From: Nocardia thailandica NBRC 100428
GTDB lineage: Bacteria > Actinomycetota > Actinomycetes > Mycobacteriales > Mycobacteriaceae
Reading direction: 5' to 3'
Assembly: GCF_000308795.1 (NCBI RefSeq)
Contig: NZ_BAGK01000106.1
Coordinates: 62,001 to 126,000, forward strand
DNA length: 64,000 nt
Position 1 is the first letter of the stretch. Each line of letters opens with the position of its first letter. The position numbers and the translations under genes are program-made. Positions 27,660 through 36,817 of this stretch are shown here, piece by piece. The notes beneath the pieces were generated by a model. That model was given only the letters and a program-made list of their open reading frames with translations, had not been told where the DNA came from and made no database searches.

Positions 27660-30206
27660 CTACTTGCCCGACTTCTTGGGCTTGGTGGCCTTCTTGGCCG
27701 GCTTCTCCTTCTTCTCCGGCGCCTGCCCGTTCGTCGCGGGCGAGGCCGCCGCGACCGCGCTGACCACCAGGTCGTCGCCCTCGGTCGCCACGCTCACCGC
27801 GTCGCCCGGATTCAGCTCCCCACCCAGCAGCAGCCGCGAGATGCGGTTGTCGAGCTCGCGCTGCACGGTCCGGCGCAGCGGGCGCGCGCCGAACTCGGGC
27901 TGGAAACCGTTCTCGCCCAGCCAGTCCACCGCGTCGTCGGTGATGTCGAGGGTGATGTCCTGGGCCGCCAGCAGCCGCCGCGACCGATCGAGGATGAGCT
28001 TCACGATCTGCTCGAGCTGGGTCTTGTCGAGACGGTGGAACACGATCTGCTCGTCGATGCGGTTGAGGAACTCCGGACGGAAGTGGGCCTGCAGCCGTTC
28101 CTCGAGCTGCGGCACGATGGCGTCCACGTCGCCCTCGGGCGCCTTGAGGATCAGATCCGACCCGATGTTGGAGGTCAGGATGACGATGGTGTTCTTGAAG
28201 TCGACCGTGCGGCCCTTGGCGTCGGTGACCCGGCCGTCGTCGAGCAGCTGCAGCAGCACGTTGAACACGTCCGGGTGCGCCTTCTCGACCTCGTCGAACA
28301 GGATCACCGAGTACGGCTGGCGGCGCACCTTGTCGGTGAGCTGGCCGGCGTCGTCGTAGCCGATGTATCCGGGCGGGGCGCCGACGAGGCGGGCCACCGT
28401 GTGCTTCTCCTGGAACTCGCTCATGTCGAAGCGGATGAGCCGGTCCTCGTCGCCGAACACGGCCTCGGCCAGCGCCTTCGCCAATTCGGTCTTGCCGACG
28501 CCGGTCGGCCCGAGGAACAGGAAGGAACCGATCGGGCGGTCGGGATCCTTGAGCCCGGCCCGCGCCCGGCGCACCGCCTCGGCCACGGCCACGATCGCCT
28601 CGTTCTGCCCGATCACCCGCTTGTGCAGCACGTTCTCGAGCTCGAGCAGCTTCTCCTTCTCCTCCGCGGTGAGGTCCGCGACCGGGATGCCGGTCTGGCG
28701 CGAGATCACCTCGGCGACATCGACGACGTGGACCTCGGGCTCCCCGCTCGACGCACCGGAATCCTCGAGTTCCCGCTCGGCGGCGGCGATGTCGGTCTTG
28801 AGCGCGTTGGCGGTCTCGTAGTCCTCGTTGGCGACCGCGGCGTCCTTCTCCCGGCGCAGCTTCAGCAGGGCCTCCTGCTTGGCCTTGACCTCCGGATCGG
28901 CGGTTCCCGAGCGCAACCGGACACGGGCGCCCGCCTGGTCGATGAGATCGATGGCCTTGTCGGGCATGAAGCGGTCGGTGATGTAGCGGTCCGAGAGCTC
29001 CGCGGCCGCGACGAGCGCGTCGTCGGCGTAGCGCACCTGGTGATGTTCCTCGTACACATCGGCCAGCCCGCGCAGGATCTCGATGGTGTCGGCCACCGAC
29101 GGCTCGGCCACCATCACCGGCTGGAACCGCCGCTCGAGGGCGGCGTCCTTCTCGATGTACTTGCGGTACTCGTCGATGGTCGTGGCGCCGACCACGTGCA
29201 GTTCACCGCGGGCCAGCGCCGGCTTGAGCAGGTTGCCCGCGTCCATCGATCCCTCGCCGCCGCCACCGGCGCCGACGATGGTGTGCAGTTCGTCGATGAA
29301 CACGATCAGGCCGTCCTTGTTCGCCCGCACCTCGTCGAGGATCTTGGTCAGGCGTTCCTCGAACTCGCCGCGGTACTTGCTGCCCGCCACCAGCGAGCCG
29401 ACGTCGAGGGCGATGACGCGGCGGTCGGCCAGCGTCGAGGGCACGTCCCCGTTGACGATGCGCTGGGCCAGGCCCTCCACGATGGCGGTCTTGCCGACGC
29501 CGGGATCGCCGATGAGCACGGGGTTGTTCTTGCGCCGCCGCGACAGGATCTCCACGGTCTGCTCGATCTCCTCGGCGCGCCCGACCACCGGGTCGACCAG
29601 CCCCTCGCGGGCCTCGGCGGTGAGGTCGCGGCCGTACTCGTCCAGCGTGGGGGTCTCGGCGCCGGTCCGGCGGCCCGCGGCGGCCGCGGCGGTGGCCGGA
29701 CTCGCGCCGTTCTGCTTCTCGACGCCCGCGACGAGCGCCTGGGCGGCCGCGCTGCCCGGCACGCCCGCGATGCCGAGCAGGATGTGCTCGGGGCCGATGT
29801 AGCTGCTGCCCGCCTGGGCGGCGCTGCGCTGGGCCTCGCGCAGCGCGGACTTGGTCGCCGGGCTCAGGGTGATCGGGTCGGTGTCGTCCTCGCTCGGCGC
29901 GCCGGTGTCGAGCAGCCCGCGCATCTGCGCGGCGACCTTGTCCGGATCGCTGCCCAGCTCGGCCAGGATCGACCGGCCCGGCTCCGCCTCGGAGGCGGCG
30001 TAGAGCAGGTGCTCCGGCGTCACCTCCGGATTGCCCCAGTCGCGCGCCGCCTCGCGCGCGGTACCGATCAGCAACTTGGCGTTGTCGGTCATCAGCCTGC
30101 CGAGATCGATCCGCTGCACGGGCGGTTTCGCCGACATACCGGGACCGAAGAATCGCTGGAAGATGTCGTCGAAGGAGTTCATCGAACTGGGCCAGCTGGA
30201 TGTCAT
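27660..30206 (-). CDS. ClpC-like AAA+ unfoldase with variant N-domain and Lys-rich tail
   Basis: An 848-residue double-AAA+ chaperone. Order: Clp_N double repeat ([41 protein letters not shown]), first Walker A GDPGVGKT near residue 232, a UVR-type coiled segment (about 450-485), second Walker A GPTGVGKT near 565, D2 small domain and a tail of repeated Lys/Pro ([11 protein letters not shown]). The UVR linker argues for ClpC rather than ClpB. The N-terminus ([13 protein letters not shown]) differs from housekeeping ClpC1, so this is probably an extra paralogue. The ATG has AAGAGG upstream; a longer frame upstream is non-coding. Confidence 0.9.
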   Translation of the reverse strand: MTSSWPSSMNSFDDIFQRFFGPGMSAKPPVQRIDLGRLMTDNAKLLIGTAREAARDWGNPEVTPEHLLYAASEAEPGRSILAELGSDPDKVAAQMRGLLDTGAPSEDDTDPITLSPATKSALREAQRSAAQAGSSYIGPEHILLGIAGVPGSAAAQALVAGVEKQNGASPATAAAAAGRRTGAETPTLDEYGRDLTAEAREGLVDPVVGRAEEIEQTVEILSRRRKNNPVLIGDPGVGKTAIVEGLAQRIVNGDVPSTLADRRVIALDVGSLVAGSKYRGEFEERLTKILDEVRANKDGLIVFIDELHTIVGAGGGGEGSMDAGNLLKPALARGELHVVGATTIDEYRKYIEKDAALERRFQPVMVAEPSVADTIEILRGLADVYEEHHQVRYADDALVAAAELSDRYITDRFMPDKAIDLIDQAGARVRLRSGTADPEVKAKQEALLKLRREKDAAVANEDYETANALKTDIAAAERELEDSGASSGEPEVHVVDVAEVISRQTGIPVADLTAEEKEKLLELENVLHKRVIGQNEAIVAVAEAVRRARAGLKDPDRPIGSFLFLGPTGVGKTELAKALAEAVFGDEDRLIRFDMSEFQEKHTVARLVGAPPGYIGYDDAGQLTDKVRRQPYSVILFDEVEKAHPDVFNVLLQLLDDGRVTDAKGRTVDFKNTIVILTSNIGSDLILKAPEGDVDAIVPQLEERLQAHFRPEFLNRIDEQIVFHRLDKTQLEQIVKLILDRSRRLLAAQDITLDITDDAVDWLGENGFQPEFGARPLRRTVQRELDNRISRLLLGGELNPGDAVSVATEGDDLVVSAVAAASPATNGQAPEKKEKPAKKATKPKKSGK

Positions 30207-30489
30207 AGTCCATACCTCTTCGCTACTCGGCGCCGGCGGACGGCGGCTCTCGGCAGATCGGGTCGGTCCCCAGCAATACTTCGGCAATGTGGGCGACGGT
30301 GCAAGCAACCGCGGGGGTCGGCGCCGAACCGAAAACCAGCGATGCCGCCGGATTTGCCCGATCCCGATCCGCCGCGGGCCGCTACCGGGTAGCGTCCGGG
30401 CCGCGGGTCGGCGTCGCCGCCCCGCTATCGGTTTCGCCCGCCGACCGCAACAGGTCGTCCAGGCCGACGGGAAGAGCACGGAATAGTTT

Positions 30490-32550
30490 TTGGTTACCGA
30501 CGTCATCGATGTGACCGCGGACTTCCCCCTCCGGCGCCAGGCGCTGTGGGATGTCCTGCTCGAGCCGCACACCTACCCCCGCATCTTCACCGGCATCGGC
30601 AGCTGTGACCGGTTCGATCGCTCCGACGGCGCCGTGCTCTGGCATGTGCGCGCCGGAACGGCCGAGGCCGGCATCGGCACCTACGACCTGGTCCTCAACG
30701 TGGGGCGCTGGTACGAGAGTTTCGAACTCCAGTGCCCTGGGCTGGGCAGCTTCGTCGCGGTGCGCCTGCACGGGGACGGGGAGCGGACCCGCGTCCACGT
30801 GACGGTGTTCGCCGCCGCCCGGGTACACCCGGTCATCGCGGGCGGCGGCAACGGCGCGGTGGCCGACTGGGTCAGGGCCGGGCTGCGCCGGGCCGCCGAC
30901 GTGGTCAACGGCGCCCGCAGCTCCGTGGTGATCAACGCCGAGCGGTCCCCACTGCGCCGCAACGCGGGTGTGGCACGCTCCATCGCGGCCACCGGACTGG
31001 TCGGCACCGACCCGGTTTCGATGGTGCGCCAGCTGCGTTCGCTGTCCAAGTGGGGCTTCAACCTCGCCGGCGGGTATGCCGCGGGGGCGGTCCACGACCC
31101 GGCCCGCGTCGCCGTGCGCGACGAGCGCGGCACCCGCACCTTCGGCGAGATCGACACCCGCACCGCCGCGCTCGCCGGCGCCATGTTCCACCTCGGCCTG
31201 CGCGCGGGCGACGCGATCGGGCTGCTGGCGGGCAATCACGCGGGCATGGTCGAGACCATGGTCGCCGCGGGCAAACTCGGCGTCGACGTCGCCCTGCTCA
31301 ACGCCGGGCTCTCGGGCAGGCGCATCGAGGAGATCGTGCAGCGGCACCGGCTCAACGCGGTGTTCGTCGACAGCGGGCTGGAGCATCTCATCCGCTACCT
31401 GCACGGTGACGTCCCCCGGTTCACCACCGACGACGCCCCGCCGGACCGGGAGCGCAGCACCATCGAGGACCTGATCGCGCTGGGCCGCACGGACTTTCCC
31501 GTCGCGGCCCATCCGGGCAGGCTCATCGTGCTCACCTCCGGCACCTCGGGTTCGCCCAAGGGGGCGCGCCGCCCGCACGCCAAGGGGTTCGCCACCATCG
31601 CCGCGCTGCTGTCGCGGATCCCGTTGCGGGTCGCCGAGACCATGCTCATCCCCGCGCCGCTGTTCCACACCTGGGGGCTGGCGGGACTCCAGCTGAGCAC
31701 CGCCTTGCGGGCCACGGTGGTGCTGTGCGACGGCTTCGACGCCTACCACTGCCTGCGGCTGATCGCCGAACACCGCATCTCGACGCTGATCGTGGTGCCC
31801 ACCATGGTCGAACGCCTCCTCGACGTGCCCGCCGAGGTCCGCGCCGGCTACGACCTGTCGAGCCTGCGTCACGTGGTCAGCTGCGGCGCGCCGCTGGCCG
31901 GGGCGACCGTGCTGCGCTTCCTCGACGCCTACGGCGACGTCCTCTACAACGTCTACGGCTCCACCGAGGTGTCCTGGGCCAGCGTGGCCACGCCGCAGGA
32001 CCTGCGCGTCTCGCCGACGACGGCGGGCCGCCCGCCGCTGGGGACCCGGGTCGCGGTGCTCGGCCCCGATCACCGGCCCGTCCCGGTCGGCGCGACCGGG
32101 CACATCTTCGTGGCCAACCACATGCTCTTCGACGGCTACGTCAACGACGCCCCGCCGACGGAGGCCGACGGCATGCTCGACACCGGCGACCTCGGCTACC
32201 TCGACGCCGCGGGCAGGTTGTTCGTGGCGGGCCGCGACGACGAGATGATCATCTCCGGTGGCGAGAACGTCTTCCCCCGGCCGGTGGAGGAGGCCCTGGC
32301 GCATCTGCCCCAGGTCACCGAGGTCGCCGTGGTCGGCGTCCCGGATCGGGAGTTCGGCCAGCGCCTGGCCGCGTTCGTCGTCAAACGCGAAGGGGCGGGC
32401 CTGGATTCGGACATGGTGCGCAACTACATCCGCCACCGGCTCAGCCGCTTCTCGGTCCCGCGCGACGTGACGTTCCTGCCCGCGCTGCCGCGCGGGGAGA
32501 CCGGCAAGATCCTCAAGCGGATGCTGCGACCGGACCACCCGGCGACCTGA
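30490..32550 (+). CDS. SRPBCC-acyl-CoA ligase fusion protein
   Basis: A 686-residue protein. Residues 1-140 are an SRPBCC/START-like domain (VIDVTADFPLRRQALWDVL) and the rest is an adenylate-forming ligase with P-loop TSGTSGSPKGARR near 347, YGSTE, TGDLGYLD and catalytic Lys in GETGKILKR near 675. The ligase should activate a fatty or other carboxylic acid to AMP and CoA esters; the lipid-binding-like domain may present the substrate. The start is TTG, the first possible codon after an in-frame TAG six bases upstream. It is divergent from the clp gene, with a strong hairpin after its stop. Confidence 0.88.
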   Translation: MVTDVIDVTADFPLRRQALWDVLLEPHTYPRIFTGIGSCDRFDRSDGAVLWHVRAGTAEAGIGTYDLVLNVGRWYESFELQCPGLGSFVAVRLHGDGERTRVHVTVFAAARVHPVIAGGGNGAVADWVRAGLRRAADVVNGARSSVVINAERSPLRRNAGVARSIAATGLVGTDPVSMVRQLRSLSKWGFNLAGGYAAGAVHDPARVAVRDERGTRTFGEIDTRTAALAGAMFHLGLRAGDAIGLLAGNHAGMVETMVAAGKLGVDVALLNAGLSGRRIEEIVQRHRLNAVFVDSGLEHLIRYLHGDVPRFTTDDAPPDRERSTIEDLIALGRTDFPVAAHPGRLIVLTSGTSGSPKGARRPHAKGFATIAALLSRIPLRVAETMLIPAPLFHTWGLAGLQLSTALRATVVLCDGFDAYHCLRLIAEHRISTLIVVPTMVERLLDVPAEVRAGYDLSSLRHVVSCGAPLAGATVLRFLDAYGDVLYNVYGSTEVSWASVATPQDLRVSPTTAGRPPLGTRVAVLGPDHRPVPVGATGHIFVANHMLFDGYVNDAPPTEADGMLDTGDLGYLDAAGRLFVAGRDDEMIISGGENVFPRPVEEALAHLPQVTEVAVVGVPDREFGQRLAAFVVKREGAGLDSDMVRNYIRHRLSRFSVPRDVTFLPALPRGETGKILKRMLRPDHPAT

Positions 32551-32556
32551 GCGGCC

Positions 32557-32593
32557 GCTCCACCGCGACGACGCTCACCCGTCGCGGTGGAGC
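32557..32593. terminator. Bidirectional hairpin terminator
   Basis: A 14-bp perfect stem (GCTCCACCGCGACG and its complement) around a 9-base loop, between the convergent ligase-fusion and permease genes. Confidence 0.8.
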
Positions 32594-32621
32594 CGGGCCG
32601 TGCACACGGTGGTAAGCGGTC

Positions 32622-34043
32622 TCACCGCGGCGGCACCGGGGCGCGGTCGAGCACCGAATGACGGCGCGAATAGGTGAAGTACACGATCAGGCCGACCACC
32701 AGCCAGCCCAGGAACCGCACCCAGGTCTGCCACGGCAGCGACCAGATCAGGTACGCCGAGAACCCGATCCCGACCAGCGGGACGAGCGGCATCAGCGGCA
32801 GCCTGAAGGAGCGCGGCGCGTCCGGCCGGGTGCGCCGCAGCAGGATCACCGCCGCGCACACCACGATGAAGGCCATCAGGATGCCGATGTTGGTCAGCTC
32901 GGCGACGGTGTTGATCGGCAACACGCCGGCCAGGATCGCCGCGGCGACACCGACGATCCAGGTCACCCGGGTCGGCACCTTGCGGGTGGGGTGGGTCTTG
33001 GCGAACCACGCGGGCAGCAGCCCGTCGCGGCTCATCGCGAACCACACCCGGGTGACGCCGAGCATGAACGTCAGCACCACCGTGACGATGCCGACGATGG
33101 CGCCGACGGCCAGGATGTTGGCCACCCCCGGCATCCCGACGGATTCGAAGGCGGTGGCGAACCCGCTGGTCGGGCTGATCTCGGTGTACTTCTGCATGCC
33201 GGTCAGCACCAGGGTGGCCAGCACGTAGAGCACCATGGCGATGCCCAGGGAGTAGATGATCGCCCTCGGCAGGTACTTGCGCCCGTCGGTGGACTCCTCG
33301 GCCGCGGTGCTCATCGCGTCGTAGCCGAAGACCGCGAAGAACACCGTGGCCGCGCCGGTCCACACCGCGCTCACCCCGAACGGGAAGTACGGGTGGTAGT
33401 TGGCGCTGTCGATGTGGAACACGCCGAGCACCACGATCAGCAGCACCAGCGCCACCTTCAGCCCGACCGCAAAGGTCTCGAACCGGCCGACGCTGCGGAT
33501 GCCGCGCGAGAGCAGCCATGCCGTGCCCAGGCAGAACAGCACCGCGAACAGGTCGACCCGGTGTCCCTCACCGGTACCGGGCGCGCCGAGCATCCACGCG
33601 GGCAGCGTGACGCCGACCTGGTCGAGCAGGAACCCGAAGTAGCCGGACACGCCGATCGCGACCACCGCCGCCACCGCGATGTACTCGAGCAGCAGGTCCC
33701 AGCCGATGAACCAGCCGCCGATCTCGCCCAGCGACACATAGCCGTAGGTGTAGGCCGAGCCCGCCTTCGGGATCATGCCGGCGAACTCGGCGTAACACAG
33801 GGCCGCCGCCGCGCTGGCCACACCGGCGATGAGGAACGAGATCAGCACGGCCGGACCGGTGACCGAATGCGCGACCGACCCGGCCAGGGTGAAGATCCCG
33901 GCGCCGATGATGCCGCCGACGCCGATGGCGGTCAGCTGCCACAGGCCCAGGTGCCGGGCGAGCTGTTCGTCGGCGGGCTCGTCGTCGATCTCGGCGAGCG
34001 GTTTGCGCCGCAGCATCTGGGCGCGCAGGTGGGCGAACGACAT
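32622..34043 (-). CDS. APC-superfamily amino acid permease
   Basis: A 473-residue transporter with about 12 membrane helices and the APC signature near the first helix (GVGGIIGAGIFTLAG). It resembles the cationic amino acid / YfnA-type carriers. It is the third gene of the proline catabolic operon, 30 bases after proline dehydrogenase, so uptake of proline or a related amino acid is plausible but not shown by sequence. AGGAAGGA precedes the ATG. Confidence 0.88.
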   Translation of the reverse strand: MSFAHLRAQMLRRKPLAEIDDEPADEQLARHLGLWQLTAIGVGGIIGAGIFTLAGSVAHSVTGPAVLISFLIAGVASAAAALCYAEFAGMIPKAGSAYTYGYVSLGEIGGWFIGWDLLLEYIAVAAVVAIGVSGYFGFLLDQVGVTLPAWMLGAPGTGEGHRVDLFAVLFCLGTAWLLSRGIRSVGRFETFAVGLKVALVLLIVVLGVFHIDSANYHPYFPFGVSAVWTGAATVFFAVFGYDAMSTAAEESTDGRKYLPRAIIYSLGIAMVLYVLATLVLTGMQKYTEISPTSGFATAFESVGMPGVANILAVGAIVGIVTVVLTFMLGVTRVWFAMSRDGLLPAWFAKTHPTRKVPTRVTWIVGVAAAILAGVLPINTVAELTNIGILMAFIVVCAAVILLRRTRPDAPRSFRLPLMPLVPLVGIGFSAYLIWSLPWQTWVRFLGWLVVGLIVYFTYSRRHSVLDRAPVPPR

Positions 34044-34073
34044 GGTCGGTCCTTCCTCGGCGACGGTGCGGGG

Positions 34074-35039
34074 TTACCGGCGGCCCCCGGGGCCCAGCGC
34101 CCGCAGGAAGAAGGCCAGATTCGCCGGTCGTTCGGCGAGGCGGCGCATGAAATAGCCGTACCACTGGTCGCCATAGGGGATGTATACCCGCACGGTGTGC
34201 CCGCCCGCGGCCAGTCGGCGCTGCTCGTCGTCGCGGATCCCGTAGAGCATCTGGTACTCGTACTCCTCGGGCTTGCGCCGCGCGGCATGCAGGGCGCGCC
34301 CCGCGGCGGCGATGATCCGGGGATCGTGCGAGGCCACCATCGGGTATCCCGCTCCGGCGGTGAGGATGTCCAGGCAGCGCAGGTAGGCGGCGTCGACCTC
34401 GGCCCTGGTCTGGTAGGCCACCTCGGGCGGTTCGCGATAGGCGCCCTTGCACAGCCGGATCCGCGAACCCGCGCCCGCCAGCGCCCGGCAGTCGTCCTCG
34501 GTGCGGCGCAGGTAGGCCTGCAGAACCGTGCCCAGCCACGGGAAGTCGGCGCGCAACTCACGCACGATCGACAGCGTCGCGTCGGTGGTGGTGTGGTCCT
34601 CGGCATCGACGGTCACCCAGACACCCGCGTCCTGGGCGGCCAGGCAGACCTCGCGCGCGTGCGCGGCCGCGATCGCGGGACCGTCCCCGGGCAGGCCCTG
34701 GCCGAGCGCGGACAGTTTCAGCGAAACCTCGAGCGGACGGACCGTTCCCGCCTCCGCGCCGGCCTGGGGCAACTCGGCCAGCGCGGCGATGAGCTCGCGG
34801 TAGTGGTCGACCGCCGCGCGCGCGTCGGCCGGATCGGTGGTGTCCTCGCCCAGGTAGTCGATGCTGACGAAACACCCCGCCCGCAGCACGGTTTCGGCCG
34901 CCGCGACGGCCTCGGCGCCGGTGGTGCCCGCGACGAAGCGCGTCACCACCTCACGGCTGACCGGCATCCGGGTGATCAGCTCGCGCAGCCGGGGCGAGCG
35001 GGCGGCGGCGAGCAACGGGGTACGCAGCAGCGCGGACAT
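34074..35039 (-). CDS. pruB: Proline dehydrogenase, short monofunctional type
   Basis: A 321-residue FAD TIM-barrel enzyme that oxidises proline to pyrroline-5-carboxylate. Family motifs are evident: SLKLSALGQGL, VTVDAEDHTTTDATL, QAYLRRTEDD, RLCKGAYREP, and the terminal YIPYGDQWYGYFMRRLAERPAN. Start ATG shares one base with the PruA stop (TGATG), so the two enzymes are translated together and can channel the intermediate. Confidence 0.96.
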   Translation of the reverse strand: MSALLRTPLLAAARSPRLRELITRMPVSREVVTRFVAGTTGAEAVAAAETVLRAGCFVSIDYLGEDTTDPADARAAVDHYRELIAALAELPQAGAEAGTVRPLEVSLKLSALGQGLPGDGPAIAAAHAREVCLAAQDAGVWVTVDAEDHTTTDATLSIVRELRADFPWLGTVLQAYLRRTEDDCRALAGAGSRIRLCKGAYREPPEVAYQTRAEVDAAYLRCLDILTAGAGYPMVASHDPRIIAAAGRALHAARRKPEEYEYQMLYGIRDDEQRRLAAGGHTVRVYIPYGDQWYGYFMRRLAERPANLAFFLRALGPGGRR

Positions 35040-36685
35040 CAGCGGCCCTCCGGTTCCTGGTGCGGGTAGCGGTGGTCGGTGGGCGCGACGAAGGTCTCCT
35101 TGATCGTGCGCGGCGACGCCCAGCGCAGCAGGTTCTGGGGCGAACCCGCCTTGTCGTTGGTGCCCGAGGCGCGGGCGCCGCCGAAGGGCTGCTGCCCGAC
35201 GACCGCGCCGGTGGGCTTGTCGTTGATGTAGAAGTTGCCCGCGGTGAAGCGCAGCCGCTCGGTCGCCGCGGCGATCGCCGCGCGGTCGGTCGCGATGACC
35301 GACCCGGTCAGCGCGTACGGGCTGCCGCGGTCGACGACGTCGAGAATGTCGGCGAACGCCGACGGCGCGTCGTCGTCGTAGACGTGCACGGCCAGGATCG
35401 GGCCGAAGTACTCGGTGCGGAACATCTCGTCGCCGGGATCGTCGCCGAGCACCACGGTCGGATCGACGAACCAGCCGACGGTGTCGTCGGCGTTGCCGCC
35501 GGCGACCACGGTCAGGCCCGCGGTCGCCTTGGCCCGGTCCAGCACGCCGGTCAGCCGGTCGAACGACCGCCGATCGATCACCGCGCCCCCGAAATTCGCG
35601 AAGTCGGTGACATCGCCGTAGGTGAGCGCCGCGGTCCGGCCGAGGAAGTCCTCCGACATCCGCCGCCACACCGACCGCGGGACGAACGCCCGCGACGCGG
35701 CCGAGCACTTCTGGCCCTGATAGTCGAAGGCGCCGCGCAGCAGCGCGGTGGTGAGCACGGCCGGATCCGCCGACGGGTGCGCCAGGACGAAGTCCTTGCC
35801 GCCGGTCTCGCCGACGAGGCGGGGATAGCCGCGATAGGTGTCGAGGTTCTCGGCCACCGCCCGCCACAGCTGCCGGAACACCCGCGTCGACCCGGTGAAG
35901 TGGATGCCGGCCAGCCGCGGGTCGGCCAGCAGCACGTCCGAGATCTCCGGGCCCGGACCGTGCACGAGGTTGATCACCCCCGGCGGCAGGCCCGCCGCCT
36001 CGAGCAGCCGCATGGTCCAGTAGGCCGCGACGGCCTGGGTCGGGGAGGGCTTCCAGACCACCGTGTTGCCCATCAGCGCGGGTGCGGTCGGCAGGTTGCC
36101 CGCGATGGCGGAGAAGTTGAACGGGGTGATCGCGTAGACGAAGCCCTCGAGTGGCCGGTACTCCATCCGGTTCCACACGCCCGGCGAGGAGATCGGCTGC
36201 TGGGCGAGGATCTCGCGGGCGAAGTGCACGTTGAACCGCCAGAAGTCGACCAGCTCGCACGGCGCGTCGATCTCGGCCTGATACGCCGACTTGGACTGGC
36301 CGAGCATCGTCGCCGCGCAGACGGTTTCGCGCCACGGGCCGGCGAGCAGGTCGGCGGCGCGCAGGAAGATCGCGGCGCGCTCGTCGAAGGGCATCGACCG
36401 CCACGCCGGGGCCGCCTCGGTGGCCGCGGTGACGGCCGCGGCCGCCTCCGCCGCCGTCGCGCTGCGGAAGGTGCCGAGCACGGCGGCATGGCGGTGCGGC
36501 TGCACGACCTCGACGGTGTCGCCGTCGCCGCGGCGGTGCACCCCGCCGATCACGTGCTGTATCTCCAGGTGTTCGGCGGCGAGTTCGGTGAGTTTCGCCC
36601 GTAGCCGGGCGCGTTCCGGCGAGCCCGGGGCGAAGGACCCGACGGGTTCGTTGACGGGGGTCGGGGTGTTCGCGACGGCATCCAT
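35039..36685 (-). CDS. pruA: L-glutamate gamma-semialdehyde (P5C) dehydrogenase
   Basis: A 548-residue NAD+ aldehyde dehydrogenase that converts glutamate semialdehyde to glutamate, the second step of proline breakdown. Catalytic Cys327 lies in YQGQKCSAASRAF, the Glu motif in LVGETGGKDF, and FTGSTRVF and QPFGGARASGTND match the 1-pyrroline-5-carboxylate dehydrogenase group. CAGGAG precedes the ATG. First gene of pruA-pruB-permease, divergent from the PucR regulator with palindromes between. Confidence 0.96.
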   Translation of the reverse strand: MDAVANTPTPVNEPVGSFAPGSPERARLRAKLTELAAEHLEIQHVIGGVHRRGDGDTVEVVQPHRHAAVLGTFRSATAAEAAAAVTAATEAAPAWRSMPFDERAAIFLRAADLLAGPWRETVCAATMLGQSKSAYQAEIDAPCELVDFWRFNVHFAREILAQQPISSPGVWNRMEYRPLEGFVYAITPFNFSAIAGNLPTAPALMGNTVVWKPSPTQAVAAYWTMRLLEAAGLPPGVINLVHGPGPEISDVLLADPRLAGIHFTGSTRVFRQLWRAVAENLDTYRGYPRLVGETGGKDFVLAHPSADPAVLTTALLRGAFDYQGQKCSAASRAFVPRSVWRRMSEDFLGRTAALTYGDVTDFANFGGAVIDRRSFDRLTGVLDRAKATAGLTVVAGGNADDTVGWFVDPTVVLGDDPGDEMFRTEYFGPILAVHVYDDDAPSAFADILDVVDRGSPYALTGSVIATDRAAIAAATERLRFTAGNFYINDKPTGAVVGQQPFGGARASGTNDKAGSPQNLLRWASPRTIKETFVAPTDHRYPHQEPEGR

Positions 36686-36736
36686 GCGCTGCTCCTGTCC
36701 TGACGGCGGAGTTCGATGTGACGTAGTCAACACTGA

Positions 36737-36798
36737 TCCGACCGGAGCATAATCGGCTGATCGGACGAAATAGTGACGCCACCCTCGTCCGATCGGAC
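36737..36798. promoter_or_regulatory. Repeated palindromic operators between pruA and the PucR gene
   Basis: TCCGACCGGA (36737-36746) and TCCGATCGGA (36788-36797, inside the perfect 12-bp palindrome GTCCGATCGGAC) share the form TCCG-N2-CGGA with centres 51 bases apart, about five helical turns. A half-site GATCGGAC sits between them at 36759. They probably bind the divergently encoded PucR-type regulator. Confidence 0.65.
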
Positions 36799-36817
36799 AA
36801 GACCGGGAGGTGGGCGT

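Noticed and set aside
30207..30572. N-terminal extension of the clp protein by 122 residues
   Set aside because: Codon pattern is poor, it would overlap the ligase fusion gene, and the ATG at 30206 has a good ribosome-binding site.
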